Positions 1-11,094 of a stretch of DNA of 64,000 nucleotides are shown here, piece by piece (position 1 is the stretch's first letter; every line of letters starts with the position of its first letter). The notes below the pieces were generated by a model. That model did not search any database. It had not been told where the DNA came from and saw only the letters and a program-made list of their open reading frames with translations. The stretch is from contig OY783219.1 in NCBI GenBank assembly GCA_963678705.1, forward strand, positions 5,890,001-5,954,000, read 5' to 3'. Both the position numbers and the translations under genes were made by a program. The DNA comes from Panorpa germanica. Taxonomy: Eukaryota > Arthropoda > Insecta > Mecoptera > Panorpidae.

Positions 1-190
1 AGGTTATAATGCAATATAGTTTTTCTTAATTTAATATTTTTAATTTAAAACATTGGACCTTGTAAGGTTCTAAAAAAGCTAAGAAAACTTAAAAATAACT
101 TAAATTAAAAATGGCACTGTGAATGACTACGCGTATTGCCATATGCTAAACAATTTAAATTAAATACAATATACAAAATTAAATGAGTGA
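1..190. mobile_element. Family M miniature element, truncated copy
   Basis: The stretch matches the reverse complement of the inner left part of the complete M element at 14,482-14,973. The shared order is 'aaggttctaaaaaagc', then 'cgtattgccatatgc', then a fading terminal repeat ('gagtg' instead of 'gtgagtgggaatg'). It is cut by the window edge, so its other end is unknown. There is no coding content. Confidence 0.7.
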
Positions 191-1585
191 ATAAATTTCT
201 TTAAATTTAAGTTTTAATTTTATTTGATAAAAAGTAGAATATCGCTTTAAATTTTAAATAAAACATAGATAAGTTTGCATAGAACTTTATCATGCTTTTT
301 GTATTTTTAAAGATTTAATTTTTTGACTCTTTTAGCGTCAAACCGCTGATATATTGGGGTCGTGGGGTACTACTCAATGCTTCCTAGTGTTGGTATAGAG
401 ACATCTACAAATGATGCCCTAACTAAATAGTTAAAAGTTCTTGTTATTAATGAGAAAATGTCAAGATGACAAATGCCGCCTGCCCGTCTGTCTGTCGTTT
501 CGGTTACTTTTATATGTACTCGTATAATTCAAAAACATAATTTGTTTACCAGTTTATTAAGTTTAAGTTATCATTACATTCGTGTCCCCTCCCTTGTTTT
601 TCCTCTCTCCTTCCACATCTACCTACTACTGAGATCATCAGATATATATTTATTCACTGGTATTAAAATGTCACCCATAACTCAAAAACTTTCGGATGAT
701 TTATTGTAAATTACAAATTTGATTGTCATTTATAAGGGTGCAAAGTTAAGTTGACAACGAAATAGTTGTGTTTTAACTTGGAAATGGTGTAACTCGTGTT
801 TTGGTTATTAACATCAGAGGTGTATTGGGCTAACTGTGGGCACATGGTAACAATTTAATAGAAATTAATCATTCTTAGGAGTTGCTTTTTAATTTTCGAT
901 TGAAATATATATTACTTCAGTGAAGTTCGAAGTCTGAGTTAGCAGTCTGATCCAAAGCAGTAGTTAGCAGTCAGCAGTTTGTTGGACACTATTGGAAATC
1001 GCTGTTATAGAGTTCGAAAGTAAACTAAACAGTTATATTTATCAGTATTAACTTAAATAAAGAATGTAATCTCAGCTATGCGTCGATAACAGGAAACAAG
1101 ACAATAACTAAAAATAATATTGTAACGTTGTCCAGAGTCGATTCGCTGATGATCTTGGTGCAACGTTCTTTTCAATTGGGTGTAAGCCAATTTGGACCGA
1201 TTTTTTAAAGGAAACAGCACACTTCGTTTAATTTAATATCTTTTTATATTTCCTACAAATTATAATTACTACCAAGTTAAGTTTTTTGTCTTATACAGCT
1301 CTTGTTATATTTTTGATACAAAATTAAATTTAGTATTTTATTTTACTTGTTATATCTAAAACAATGTAGTTTTGTTTATAACAGAAAAGGAACGGGTTTT
1401 GTAAAGAATAAAGGAATGAAAAATATTTGTAGGTTGTTCGACTAGATAAAGAAATGCGTATTTGAATAGGATTGAAAGAAAAGGTTTTGGTTTGTGCGAT
1501 GTCTTAAGGTGAGGGAATAGAGGGGGTATAACTGACAAGTACAACTATTTACATCAAACAATTTACAATGATTTTGAACATATAA
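191..1585. other. No feature recognised
   Basis: AT-rich sequence with no convincing reading frame. At 940-1000 'gttagcag' recurs several times, which could be an untranslated leader of something, but nothing proves it. From 1,513 to 1,585 a short plus-strand frame runs into the coding remnant that follows. Confidence 0.5.
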
Positions 1586-2113
1586 GGTACTACTGTTGGA
1601 TTTCGTCCAAATATAGAAGCAATACGAAATAGATTACCAGGTGTTATCAACGAACATGACTTAACAAATTGGGTTAATGAAAAAGGGAAAAATAGTGCAA
1701 GGAAAGAAGCTGAAGCGGTAAATATTATCGGCGAAGAAAAAGATATATTTAAACTACCAGGACCAAGAATAGAAAATAAAAGGAAAAAGAATGAGAGCAC
1801 GACAACTGAAACTACAATTACATTGTCAGATAATGAGGATGATAGCTCGGATTCAAACATGGTATTGGAAAAAGAAACATCAGACAATGACATAACAAAG
1901 AAAAATGCGAAAAAGAAATACAAGAAAACAGAAAGAGTTACTAGAGCAACGGAAAAGAAAAATAAGAATTTATAATTGAATTGTAATTATTATATATAGT
2001 GTAAGTTATGTTTTATAAGAAAAAAAATGTATATAAAAATGTAATATTGATTGAAAGTGCTAATAACTTCCAATAGTTGATGCACTTAAAAATAAATATT
2101 AAAAAAAAAAAAA
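1586..2113 (+). pseudogene. Poly(A)-tailed coding remnant, family not recognised
   Basis: A plus-strand frame runs open for 129 codons (1,586-1,972) to a TAA stop at 1,973-1,975, with no ATG near its start. The product would be highly charged: rich in Lys, Glu, Asp and Asn in its second half, with a Ser/Thr/Asp-rich stretch in the middle. The 3' flank has an AATAAA signal near 2,092 and then a run of 13 A. This is the layout of a retrotransposed mRNA 3' end or of a LINE tail. A second open frame (1,513-1,599) overlaps its start with a one-base offset, so a single indel could have split a longer frame. I do not recognise the protein. It could be a 3' exon, a processed pseudogene, or ORF1 of a retroelement. 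Confidence 0.45.
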
Positions 2114-2510
2114 TGTAATAATTACAAATAGTAATATATTAGCACTAAGAGAATATCTGAGCAGTTGTCAACAGTACGCAAAGCTTAGATGAACGGGACC
2201 AAACAAACAGACGCAAGAAAATCGACAAACACACAAACAAACCATCAGATACAGAGAAAATAATTGTGGTCTTGAATCGAAACAAATAAATTTCAGTATG
2301 ACGAGTGAAGACAAATTGTTTGAAGCATCTTGTCAAGCCACGGTGCTAGCGCCAATGCCACGCCACGGCCAATAAGGAAAATGTTCTGCTAGGCTTCTGG
2401 AGAACATACACTAAAATAGACGAAAGCAGATAGAGGATATTGAATGACTAGCATCAAACAAAGGTTCTCAAAGATAGAGTTGAGCGAATTTGGATCTTTG
2501 TCTTTTCTTC
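2114..2510. other. No feature recognised
   Basis: Unique-looking AT-rich sequence between the poly(A) run and a family D repeat. The short frames here show no family signature. Confidence 0.5.
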
Positions 2511-2716
2511 CCAGAAAACATTTTGGAATCACTTTGCCATCATATTGAAGATGTGTATGATTTTTTTGTCTGTTGCTTACAGTCGTTCCTATGAAATATC
2601 TATTTTATCGGCTACAAATGGCGAAATCACTTCACATGTCGGAATACAAATGAAGATAAAGTTGATGCGAACTATAATTGAAGTGCAATAGTGATAGAAA
2701 CGTCACAAAACGGGAC
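2511..2716. repeat. Family D dispersed repeat, copy 1
   Basis: Shares long near-identical blocks with 30,617-30,850: 'actttgccatcatattgaag', 'gaagataaagttgatgcg' and 'aacgtcacaaaac'. The start also matches 35,284-35,360. No terminal inverted repeat or coding frame was seen, so the class is unknown. Confidence 0.7.
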
Positions 2717-2833
2717 ACTTCCCCAAATTGTTTACTGGGCTTTCTTGGCACTGCTGAAAGTTGGTAACACGCATATGTGTTTGTACTCATTCAGCAAACA
2801 TTTGGAATCCGTACACGAAGACAAACATTTTCG

Positions 2834-3240
2834 GTCCTTATTGCCTGTATCTTCATCTATCACCTCTTGCCTTCCTTGTCTCCTCTCGAAAAACCCTCTA
2901 TTATCTTTTCACTATCGTTCCTGCCTTCTCTCTTCGTTTTCACTTACGTTTTACAGGCATACACGCTCTATCTTTACTATTTCCTCTTGACTCTCTTACT
3001 TTATTACTTTATTACTCTCTTACTTAAGAGAGTCACTCTTCCTTTACTATTTTATTATTGTCTCTATCTCCGTCAGCCAGCTCTTGTCCTTATCTGCTTT
3101 CCGAAAATCCTCTATTTTTCTGGACTGAAGTTTAACTGTTTCCTCGCTACTTCTTTCTTTCTCCTGCTTCCCTTCACTGCCTCTTTTAGTTCTTCCTCTC
3201 TCTTCATGTTCCTTATGCAACCCAGCTACGAGCTATGAAA
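2834..3240 (-). mobile_element. LINE-B fragment (5'-truncated, minus strand)
   Basis: The plus strand is almost pure pyrimidine with short 'cttcc' words. It matches 34,040-34,345 over several hundred bases ('ttgcctgtatcttcatctat', 'cattttacaggcat'-like, 'tccgaaaatcctctattttt'). By comparison with copies carrying the C-terminal zinc motif (8,600-8,745 and 22,371-22,610), the purine-rich minus strand is the sense strand of a non-LTR element. The frames in this copy are broken. Confidence 0.65.
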
Positions 3241-3722
3241 TCTTATATCTAATTGACTTCTATTTTAACGTGTTAAGGCTGTACCCCTTAAATAGACAAA
3301 AAATTGAGAATCAGAGGAATATAACATATAGGACACGGCTAGAGGAGTGAAGAATACCATCGAATCAATATCAGAGCCCATAAAGCTATCAGTGGCAGAC
3401 GGCGGTGGTGGCGGTGATCGGCAGGCTGGTAAATCTAGTGTGGCGTTCGAAATAGTAAAATCTACAGACCGTCCGATATCATGAGAGAAAAATTATGTGT
3501 AATAAATATTGTTTTTTTGTTTAAAAAAGTGCATTTCCATCAACAACAGAGAATAAATGGGAAAATATTGTATAAAAGACAGAATAAGTTATATACGTTT
3601 GTTAGGAATAGGGTGAGGTGGGGAAAGGGGAGAGGAGGGAGGTAAATGTAGGTGAAGCCATTAACATTAATCAAGTCGGAGTTTAAAATGATAAATCATT
3701 GTGAATCAAATCGTGGTGTACG
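3241..3722. other. No gene; G-rich stretch
   Basis: Contains a purine/G-rich run at about 3,610-3,642 with several GGG blocks. Otherwise featureless. Confidence 0.5.
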
Positions 3723-4115
3723 ACTAAGTATAGATACACTTATCTAGTGGCTTACATTTCAATAATTACACGGTGTGGTAGAGATTGCTCCAATGAACAA
3801 TTCTACATGATTAGGTTACTAGGTCCGAGGGTTTAGTCCTGCGAAGTCTTCGAACAATATTACTATCAAGCAACATTTGCGTCACGGCGATGTTTTCGTG
3901 GTTACGAAGTCTCAACTGGTGCTTCGCTGCTAGAGATTTGATTTCTTCTTCGACTGTGTTAATCTTCAGGTCTCTATGTATCCCGTCATTTGTGTGCATT
4001 AACTATTCTTCGCAGAACTTTATTTTGGAACGTTTGTACTTCTTGGTGCAACCCCAGAGTTGCACTCCATACGTCCACACTGGCTTGTTTTCAATGATTA
4101 GTTCAGAGCGGTATT
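3723..4115 (-). pseudogene. Jockey-type LINE ORF2 C-terminus, 5'-truncated and broken
   Basis: Read on the minus strand, the translation gives 'KPVWTYGVQLWGCTKK', the hallmark block just after the reverse transcriptase domain of jockey-clade elements. A later frame gives 'HRDLKINTVEEEIKS' and ends in '...RRLRRTKPSDLVT' with a stop near 3,811. The two parts are in different frames, so the copy carries at least one indel. The 3' flank (3,723-3,810) matches the flank of the copy at 29,441-29,785, which supports a common 3' UTR. Only the distal part of ORF2 is present, as expected from incomplete target-primed reverse transcription. Confidence 0.85.
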
Positions 4116-5850
4116 AGTACAAGGAGAACCTTACCGACTTATTGTAGTGTCAACCAGTTCTTTAGTTGGTCGTCTGTTGGTAAAACAGTGACCGTTCGTT
4201 CAGTGAAAATATATACTCATGAACGCCATATATGTCGCTGTAAGAATAACGGTCAACAGTTGATATTTGTAGTCGACAAAACTCACGTTTTTAGTTAGTT
4301 AGTTAGTGAGTACATATTGTGAGGTTATAATAAAATTAGATAAAAAGGAATTGACAATTTACGGTAAATAATAAACTTTAAATATCGTTTCTTTAAATTT
4401 CAGGTATGATTTAAATTAAACAATGTAATTATTAAAATATGTATGTAAATTACCAAACTAAACTTTAAATTTCAGAAGTAACACATGAGTTTGTTTAAAA
4501 TTTACAATTCCTAATAAAACTAGAGACATTGTCTTATATATTTTTAGTCTATTTTAGGAAGAGTTTTCATTTAAACATCCTGATACATACAGTGTACATA
4601 AAGAAAAGAAAAATTTCATTTAAAAAGAAAAAGTAGTCATCATTTACGAAAAGGGCCTAAAGGACACGTGAATTGTGTTACCAGGATTTTGTTGTGTCTA
4701 CATTTCAAGGAATAGAGAAATCAGTACGAGTGTGGGACAAAAAGGACATTGGAGAACGGAAAAGGGAGGAAGGGGATGAAAGAGTAAGGGGTATTGTAGT
4801 ACGAAACCCCTATGGCTGATTTATTTAAGGGGACAAAACGGTAAAGTCAGAGAGCCCCATATTAACACTAAATGTACTATTGATATTGCAAAACAAACAA
4901 TCAAGCAATCAGCCAAGTCGACTTCCTGTGATACAGCAAACAGAAATTTAGTGTGGGGTGAGTTATAGAGGGGGTTGTAATCTCCCTCTATAGAAAAAAT
5001 ACTTCAAAAACACCTATTGTAATAAAATAAAACCAAGAGTGAGGGCGCTGTGAGTTTAGGCGAAGGTTGATGTAGAAATGAAGGGAAATATTTTGAACAA
5101 AAAAAAGCTGATAATACTGAAATTGATAGAATATTTTGTATCGATATTTAATTAATATAGAATTTAAAAGACACTCCTAAATTAATAGTCACATTTGAGT
5201 TAGGTGCAAATGTGCAGAAATGTTTCTCCAAGTCTCTAAAAGCGGCAAATTGGCGCAAAAGTGAGCGAATAAACTTATATAACAAATTTTGGTGTATTGA
5301 TTTTTAATAATTTGTGTTAATTTTAGTGATTGAAGTCTCCATGTTGCAAAATGGCGGCTGAAAACTCTCTTTTTGCAATATCTCCTTACTAGTGGGTCCT
5401 AAGATAAAAACAGTCAACAATCAATTTGATAGAGCACTCAATTTCTTACAATTTGTGTGTACAATATTCTTTTGTATCTCTGATAAATATTGAGCTACAC
5501 CGCTGTAAAGTAGAGCACTTCACTGAACATTATTGATTCAAAATAGCTCTTACAATTTTGCCCATATTTCTTAAACCCATTGTAGTATATAGACATATTA
5601 TATATCATTTAAAAGGATTTTTAACATTCTACAACTTTTATTGAAATATTTTTTTGATAAAATAAATAGTTAATGTGTAAATGTAAGATAAATACCTAAC
5701 TTAAGCTTAAATGAGTAGCATAACATTTTAATATCAGTGTTACGTGTTTGAAGTACATGTAAAGTTCAATAGAAAGAGTAGGAAATTACAAATAGTAATT
5801 TAAACAAGATATTATAACTCTTTTGGCATTATTTTGTAACGTTTTTTGTG
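4116..5850. other. No feature recognised
   Basis: AT-rich sequence. A short TTAG tandem run occurs near 4,289-4,310. No frame with family resemblance was seen on either strand. Confidence 0.5.
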
Positions 5851-6082
5851 ACGTCATGCGTCAAGAATTAGTCTAGGTAATATTTATTTGTTTACATATG
5901 AAATTAGCAAGTAATTATAGTGAAATGCATCCTAAAGCTAAGCTTTTATTTACCAAAATAATGAGTATCACACTAGTTCACTTCACGACACATGACGTCA
6001 TAGTACCGCTTTACAAATAAACCTGATATAAAATTTATACCTGGTATAAATTTTATAACAGATATATTTGTAAAGCGGTTAC
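5851..6082. repeat. Paired inverted repeats with CRE-like palindromes
   Basis: Two inverted structures sit side by side. The outer one is 'tgacgtcatgcgtc' at about 5,851 facing its near-complement ending at 6,000; each contains the palindrome TGACGTCA, the CREB/ATF-type site. Next comes a hairpin at 6,003-6,082. Its arm 'taccgctttacaaata' faces 'tatttgtaaagcggtta', with a second nested stem (ATATAAAATTTATACC facing GGTATAAATTTTAT). The hairpin could be a decayed miniature element. Regulatory use is only a possibility. Confidence 0.6.
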
Positions 6083-6987
6083 AGTAGGAAATATGTGATT
6101 TAAAAGGATTTTTAGACACTTATTGCTGTGTCTTCAGGACACTGTCAGCAAAGTAGGAGATCGTCGGTGATAGGACTTAGCATAGGCCTACGTTGAATAA
6201 ATTAAATAAAGAAGTGATTTTTAAATTTCTACAACTTATATTTAAACAATTGACATATCGAAACTAACATTTTAGTTATTTATTTAGTTTTTTTGATTAA
6301 ACACAGGCACTTCGTTGTTGGTACAAATATTATTGTTCCTGAATTAGATCACCCCCTTAACGGTATCATAGCAGGGTTACCACGCTTAGGTCATCTACTG
6401 TGTGACGTTAGGCGTCTACTTTAACGTCCCGACGTGCCACCAGCAGAGCGTCCATCATGTCAGAGTGTCCGATGTCCGACATCCGACGTCTGATGCGTCC
6501 GATAACTGTGTTTTCACAAGAGAAAATAACAAAAGAAAATCCCTCTACTTTGATGGAAAAATGTTGAATTAAAATTCAGCAAAGAGATATATACATATTT
6601 TCAACACACAGCTACAGGGTGAACTAGAAATACTTGTAAATGGTTGTATATGGTATAGAATTGATCAAGTCGTCTACTACGTGTGAAATTATCTATTTAT
6701 TAGCCTTCAAACGAGGACTTCAGAGTCTGAAAAGCTATAGACACATGTCTAATATAGTAATTTAAGAAAAGCTTCAGATAAGTCTAGACACTCGGTTCAT
6801 GATTGGACTATTAAGGCAAATGAACGCTTTTTCAAAGGCCTATATTTTCTAAACCAAACTGTGTAAGTCTACACAAAACTATTAGAAGACCTTAATGGAT
6901 TCCATACCTTGAAAATGGCATAAGTATCCTAATTTGTAAATTATACGTCTTTGAAAAATCGTCAGAAGTTGCACTTAAACCTGTACA
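6083..6987. other. No gene; local GC-rich patch
   Basis: At about 6,375-6,510 GC content rises and 'gtccgatgtccgacatccga' forms short imperfect TCCGA repeats. 'cagggttaccac' at 6,373 resembles a hAT-type terminus, but no partner end was found. Confidence 0.4.
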
Positions 6988-7420
6988 AGTGACGTCTACC
7001 ATCAAACGAGAAACCTGGCCACCACTCAAACTAAATAGCGTTCAAATACCTGAAGCAAATGAAGCAAAATATCTGGAAATATACCTGAATAGGCGTCTCA
7101 CATGGAGGAAACATATATTTAGAAAATTCCCAGGTATCAATAGAAAACAAATTATTAATATATAAATGTATGGACTTATGGGTTACAACTTTGGGATACA
7201 TCAGCTAACTCAAACAAAGATTCTAATCTAAAACATTACGCATGATTGTAGATGCACCATGGTATATTACAAACGAAAAACTGCACCACGATCTTGTCAT
7301 ACCTACAGTGAGACAAGGAATTAAAACGCGAACACACTGAGTTGTGAACCATCCAAATACATTAGTGACCAACTTAATGGAAGACAAGACTACCTTTAGC
7401 AGAAGAGGACGCTTCAGGAC
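6988..7420 (+). pseudogene. Degenerate jockey-type LINE ORF2 C-terminus
   Basis: The plus-strand translation gives 'TIKRETWPPLKLNSVQIP', then 'AKYLEIYLNRRLTWRKHI', the post-YADD 'thumb' block of jockey-clade reverse transcriptases (usual form AKYLG..LDRRLTW..H). After frameshifts, 'KTLRMIVDAPWYITNEKLHH' follows, the conserved 'LR.IV.APWY..N' block. Stops and shifts break it into at least three frames. It belongs to a different jockey lineage from the fragments at 3.7, 29.4, 38.3 and 41.1 kb. Confidence 0.85.
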
Positions 7421-8019
7421 TTAATTAAATGAAATAATACATATATTGGTATCACTGATCAGATCGCAATATAAATAAATGAATAAAAGAAAGAGTATAT
7501 CCTTCAAAAGGTGTTCTAAAAAAGTTTCCGAGTGTGCTAATTGCGCTAAAGAGTAGTATTTATTTCCCAAAAAAATCATTTACGTAACAGGTTATGTTTC
7601 ATACCTTTAAAACTGTGTTTAGCGGAGATGTTAAATCAATATTATTTATGTAGCACCCTGTACACCTATGTATCCCCTATCGTATGTCGAGTGTCATCCT
7701 GTGTTGTATTGTATTGTATTGTCCCATGTTATGCGATATTGTATTCTACTGTAAGAGCTCTAAAGAAAATACGAATGGTATTTTCATATAAAGATATTTT
7801 AATTTAAATTGCAGATTAAGCCTCTGCATAACTGGGACCCATCAGACCCTGTCACGATGAGGACATTGTCCAAAGATACGAATTTTTCCGCTACAATAAT
7901 CTCTGCAATTTAAGATATAATTTAATTGGTGAAAATTTTAATATTAGTAGGGATTAACCTTGTCAGTGTTGCCAAGCGTCGGATGTGATTGTCCTTCCTT
8001 GGGATTTGAATATTGCGAA
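7421..8019. other. No gene; short TATTG tandem
   Basis: Contains a brief TTGTA/TATTG tandem near 7,700-7,722. Otherwise unremarkable. Confidence 0.45.
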
Positions 8020-8170
8020 TTATCCTTATTTAGAATTGTTTGCCTAATGCTTAATATTCATTATTATATTATTAATTGTGTGCCTTTCGGATTTGCAATC
8101 TGCATTAATCTATTCTTTAAAATATTTCATAGAACTTCAACTTAAAATTATACTTAAACTGTTCTAGCCC
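8020..8170 (-). mobile_element. LINE-B 3'-end fragment
   Basis: Matches the conserved 3' segment of LINE-B ('taattgtgtgcctttcgg', then 'aacttcaacttaaaatta' and 'ttccaaaagtactttctgc') seen again at 8,270, 33,840 and 45,840. It lies directly beside another copy in the same orientation. Confidence 0.65.
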
Positions 8171-8269
8171 TTTCTCTTTCCAAAAGTACTTTCTGCTTCT
8201 TCTTCTCTTCTTCTTACTTCTATCAAAGGTATGTAACATATATTAATGAAAAATACGGCGCTTTTTAAC

Positions 8270-8750
8270 TATATATTATATTATTAATTGTTGGCCTTTC
8301 GGTTTTACAATCTACATAAATATTTCTTACAACATTTCATAGAATTTCAACTCAAAATTAATCTTAACTATTATTAACCTAGACCTTTCTCTCTTTCTTT
8401 CTTCCTTCCTGTTCCCTACACCTCCTTCCTTCTCATCGTTTCCTGCTTCTTCTTCCTTTCTGCCTTCGTTGATCTTTCACGACAAACCCTCTATTTTCTT
8501 TGCTATATTCTTTCTTCCTTTCAGACTTCATTTTCCTTCTCCTACCTTTTACTTCTATCACTCTGTTCAGACATAAACCCTCTGGTTTTTCACTTCCTCC
8601 TTCTAATTATTTCTGCCATCCATTTGTTCCCTTCCTTTCCCCCTTTTAATAGCTGCTTCACCTTCTTACAGCTGCCCACTCTGACCACACAATCATCCCT
8701 TACGTGCTCCAGTGTCTGCACCTCTGCTTTGCACGCCCTACACTTTCATC
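8270..8750 (-). mobile_element. LINE-B copy with ORF2 C-terminal zinc motif
   Basis: Read on the minus strand from about 8,745, the frame encodes 'CRACKAEVQTLEHVRDDC', a C-X2-C...H-X4-C knuckle. A Lys-rich stretch with 'KQLLKGGK' follows. This Cys/His motif followed by a basic tail is the C-terminus found in several LINE clades. Downstream, toward 8,270, are the purine-rich segment (sense strand) and the shared 3' segment. The copy is 5'-truncated, and no reverse transcriptase domain remains. I cannot assign the clade. Confidence 0.7.
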
Positions 8751-9374
8751 TTAATATGTTAATATTTATTTAATATAATGTTTTTTGCTGTAATTGATAG
8801 TAAAGAAACTCCTAGTTTTTCATCCATCTTTGTCCTCCTTCCTTGTCTCTTTACGGCAGCTCTTTTTTTTCACTTCTTTACTGCTCTTCCCTGCTATCTC
8901 TTTTCGCCTTTTTCTTCGAAATCAAATTTATAAACCTCTATTAATTCTTGATGGAAATAGTTACAGATGAGATGAAATGTCACTGTTATGAGCTACAAAT
9001 GAAGAAAGCACTCACACAAAAAGTGACTGAAATTTCACACAGTGAGTTATTTCACTAAATTGTGTATTGGGATAATTTTTTTTAAACATTAATAGACAGT
9101 ATTAATGATGCTCTCTGAAGGGAATATTTGAAAAGTACGATGGGTGTATTTGAATTTGTGAAAATGTCAGTTGGAGAGTTTTAGCAAAGCGTAGGTGATA
9201 GAATACTCGTATATCAGCATTTGCAACTTAATTATGAAAAGAAAACGTGATCCAAAAAATTATGTTAAGCAGATATAATATCCACTCACCTCCTTCTTCT
9301 TCTTTTCCCTCCACAACCCTCTGTATTCGACAGTATATTATTTTATATTATAAACCACAAAATATTACATATGA

Positions 9375-9379
<5 letters not shown>
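8751..9379. other. No feature recognised
   Basis: AT-rich, with pyrimidine-rich patches near 8,825-8,925 that may be further LINE-B debris. No frame of note. Confidence 0.4.

Positions 9380-9420
<41 letters not shown>
9380..9420. repeat. (TA)n microsatellite
   Basis: About 20 uninterrupted TA units. Confidence 0.95.
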
Positions 9421-9426
<6 letters not shown>

Positions 9427-9760
9427 TGTAGGAACCCTTCTTGTTTGAATCCATTGTATAAATAAATAATAAATTATATTTATTATTCCACTAAGCTGAC
9501 ATGAAATTGATTATATTGTATTTTTTGGTATAGAAAGAAGATAAATAATGTGAAAAAACCTTTACTAGTTTTCCCTTTACCCCTGGATAAGTGCCACCAC
9601 TCTCACAACCTGGTACTACATCCTCCACCCCCTCAATCCAATGTTCGATAGTGCCACGTAGTCATCTTATATCACCATCATCGAATATTACTGTTACACA
9701 TTTTATCATTTTATCAGCAACGTCGTATTGTATCTAAAACTACGCACGATATGTAAGTAC
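9421..9760. other. No feature recognised
   Basis: No repeat partner or coding frame seen. Confidence 0.5.
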
Positions 9761-10025
9761 AAGTACAGGGTGTCCCCAAAGCGACTTATTAGAAAATATG
9801 CCTTGTTAATGTAATTTCAGCGCGAAACCACTTTTTTTAATTTTTGTTTATAGGTTAACAATATTGTTTATAAATAAATCCCGAAATTTCAGAATTTTTG
9901 ACATCTGAGATAATTAATAACACTATTCGCCTAACTATTTTTTATTATACACAAAAAAAACTCTTGATAAAATTTAAAAACAATTTAGGAGAAAAACACC
10001 ATTTATTTGCAATGACCCTGTACTT
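9761..10025. mobile_element. Candidate miniature inverted-repeat element (TIR AAGTACAGGGT)
   Basis: Begins 'aagtacagggtgtcc' and ends 'accctgtactt'; the outer 11 bases are exact inverted repeats. The interior (about 240 bp) is AT-rich and non-coding. No clear target duplication was seen, so this could be a chance pairing. The 'cagggtgtcc' word recurs as an end motif in insect repeats. Confidence 0.45.
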
Positions 10026-10330
10026 ATTATACATAACATCGATGAAGTGAAAATTCAAAAAACTTTTAAATTTGAATGATGACGTCATAAAAGTCAAATT
10101 ACCGTTTGAAACGATCAAATAAATGTTTGAACTATTTCATGTTTATCTTTAAACATTTTTCAAGTTTTATAAAAATTTTATGTTCTGTTAAAAATTTTAT
10201 ATGTTTTCATATTTTTAAACAAATAACTTTTTACGTCCTACTAAGTTCATCGTGCTACTAAGGTGAAACAACCGGATTTGTATTCCATTTTAGATTGAAT
10301 CGCGCGAAGTAACACTTTTTATTTTATGTT

Positions 10331-11094
10331 TTTATTGTTTATGCTTTTCGACTTATTCTTATGTTTGCTCTCACTGCTATACTTTGATCCTTACTAAAAG
10401 TAAAACAAATCTCTTTATTACGACTCTTAAGCCCTTTTTTCTTGCTTCCGGCTATACTCTTTCCGCTTCCTTTTACTTTGTACTCTCATCCACCTCTTTC
10501 TTTCATTTCTACAATTTATACTTTTAATCATTGTTCATTTATTCTCCATGTCTCTTCTTCTATCTTCAAATATTACTAACCTAAACAGTCCGATTCTCTT
10601 TCTTTCCCATTTCTTTTTCTCCTCTTCAGAATCTTTGTATATTTTTAGACATCTCTTTCCGCTATACTTGCTTCCCCTTTATTTTCTTGTTTCCATCCTT
10701 CCTTGTCATTTTTTATCCTCTCACTTTGCTTGTTTACTCCTCTCTTTGCTCTGCCTCCTTTCTTGTACCTATTTGTCTAACACTTCTCTTTCTATCGTCA
10801 TTCTGTATCAATATCTTTCCTTCCATCCACGCTTTTCTGTACGCAATCTTTAAATCATTTCTTCCGTTTTCACTCTCTTACTTATCGCATACTCTTTTCC
10901 ACATGTGCACCTCCCTCTTCTTCTTTGTTAAGTCTTGTTCTAAAAAGACTACCCTACCCCTCATTTTGCTTTTGATAGCTTCATCTTTTGCTTTTCCTTC
11001 CTTTCATCACTTGTATTATTCACTCTTCACACTCTCTCTTCATTTTCACTCTTTCTTTCATCATCTTCTACCCCCTACTAATTTATATACGTAA
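10331..11094 (-). repeat. Long polypyrimidine tract, possible LINE-B body
   Basis: About 700 bp in which the plus strand is strongly C+T-rich with 'ttcc/ctcc' words, like the purine-rich sense strand of LINE-B. It creates long hydrophobic plus-strand frames (10,548-10,853; 10,687-11,094) that I read as composition artefacts. Direct block identity to other LINE-B copies was not found. Nothing is recognised between 10,026 and 10,330 except a TGACGTCA palindrome near 10,080. Confidence 0.35.

Noticed and set aside
1140-1170. 'ctgatga' word suggesting a hammerhead ribozyme core
   Set aside because: No GAAA partner or closing helices at a suitable distance. The other 'cttcatcag' words (31,622 and 52,498) fail too.
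1549-1923. 124-aa hydrophobic minus-strand frame
   Set aside because: It is the complement of the lysine/glutamate-rich plus-strand frame, which has the stop, AATAAA and A-run in the right order.
10548-11094. Long hydrophobic frames resembling membrane proteins
   Set aside because: The plus strand is C+T-rich, which gives Leu/Ser/Phe codons and few stops by composition. The same effect explains 2,691-3,238, 33,997-34,419 and 60,776-60,961, where LINE-B lies on the other strand.
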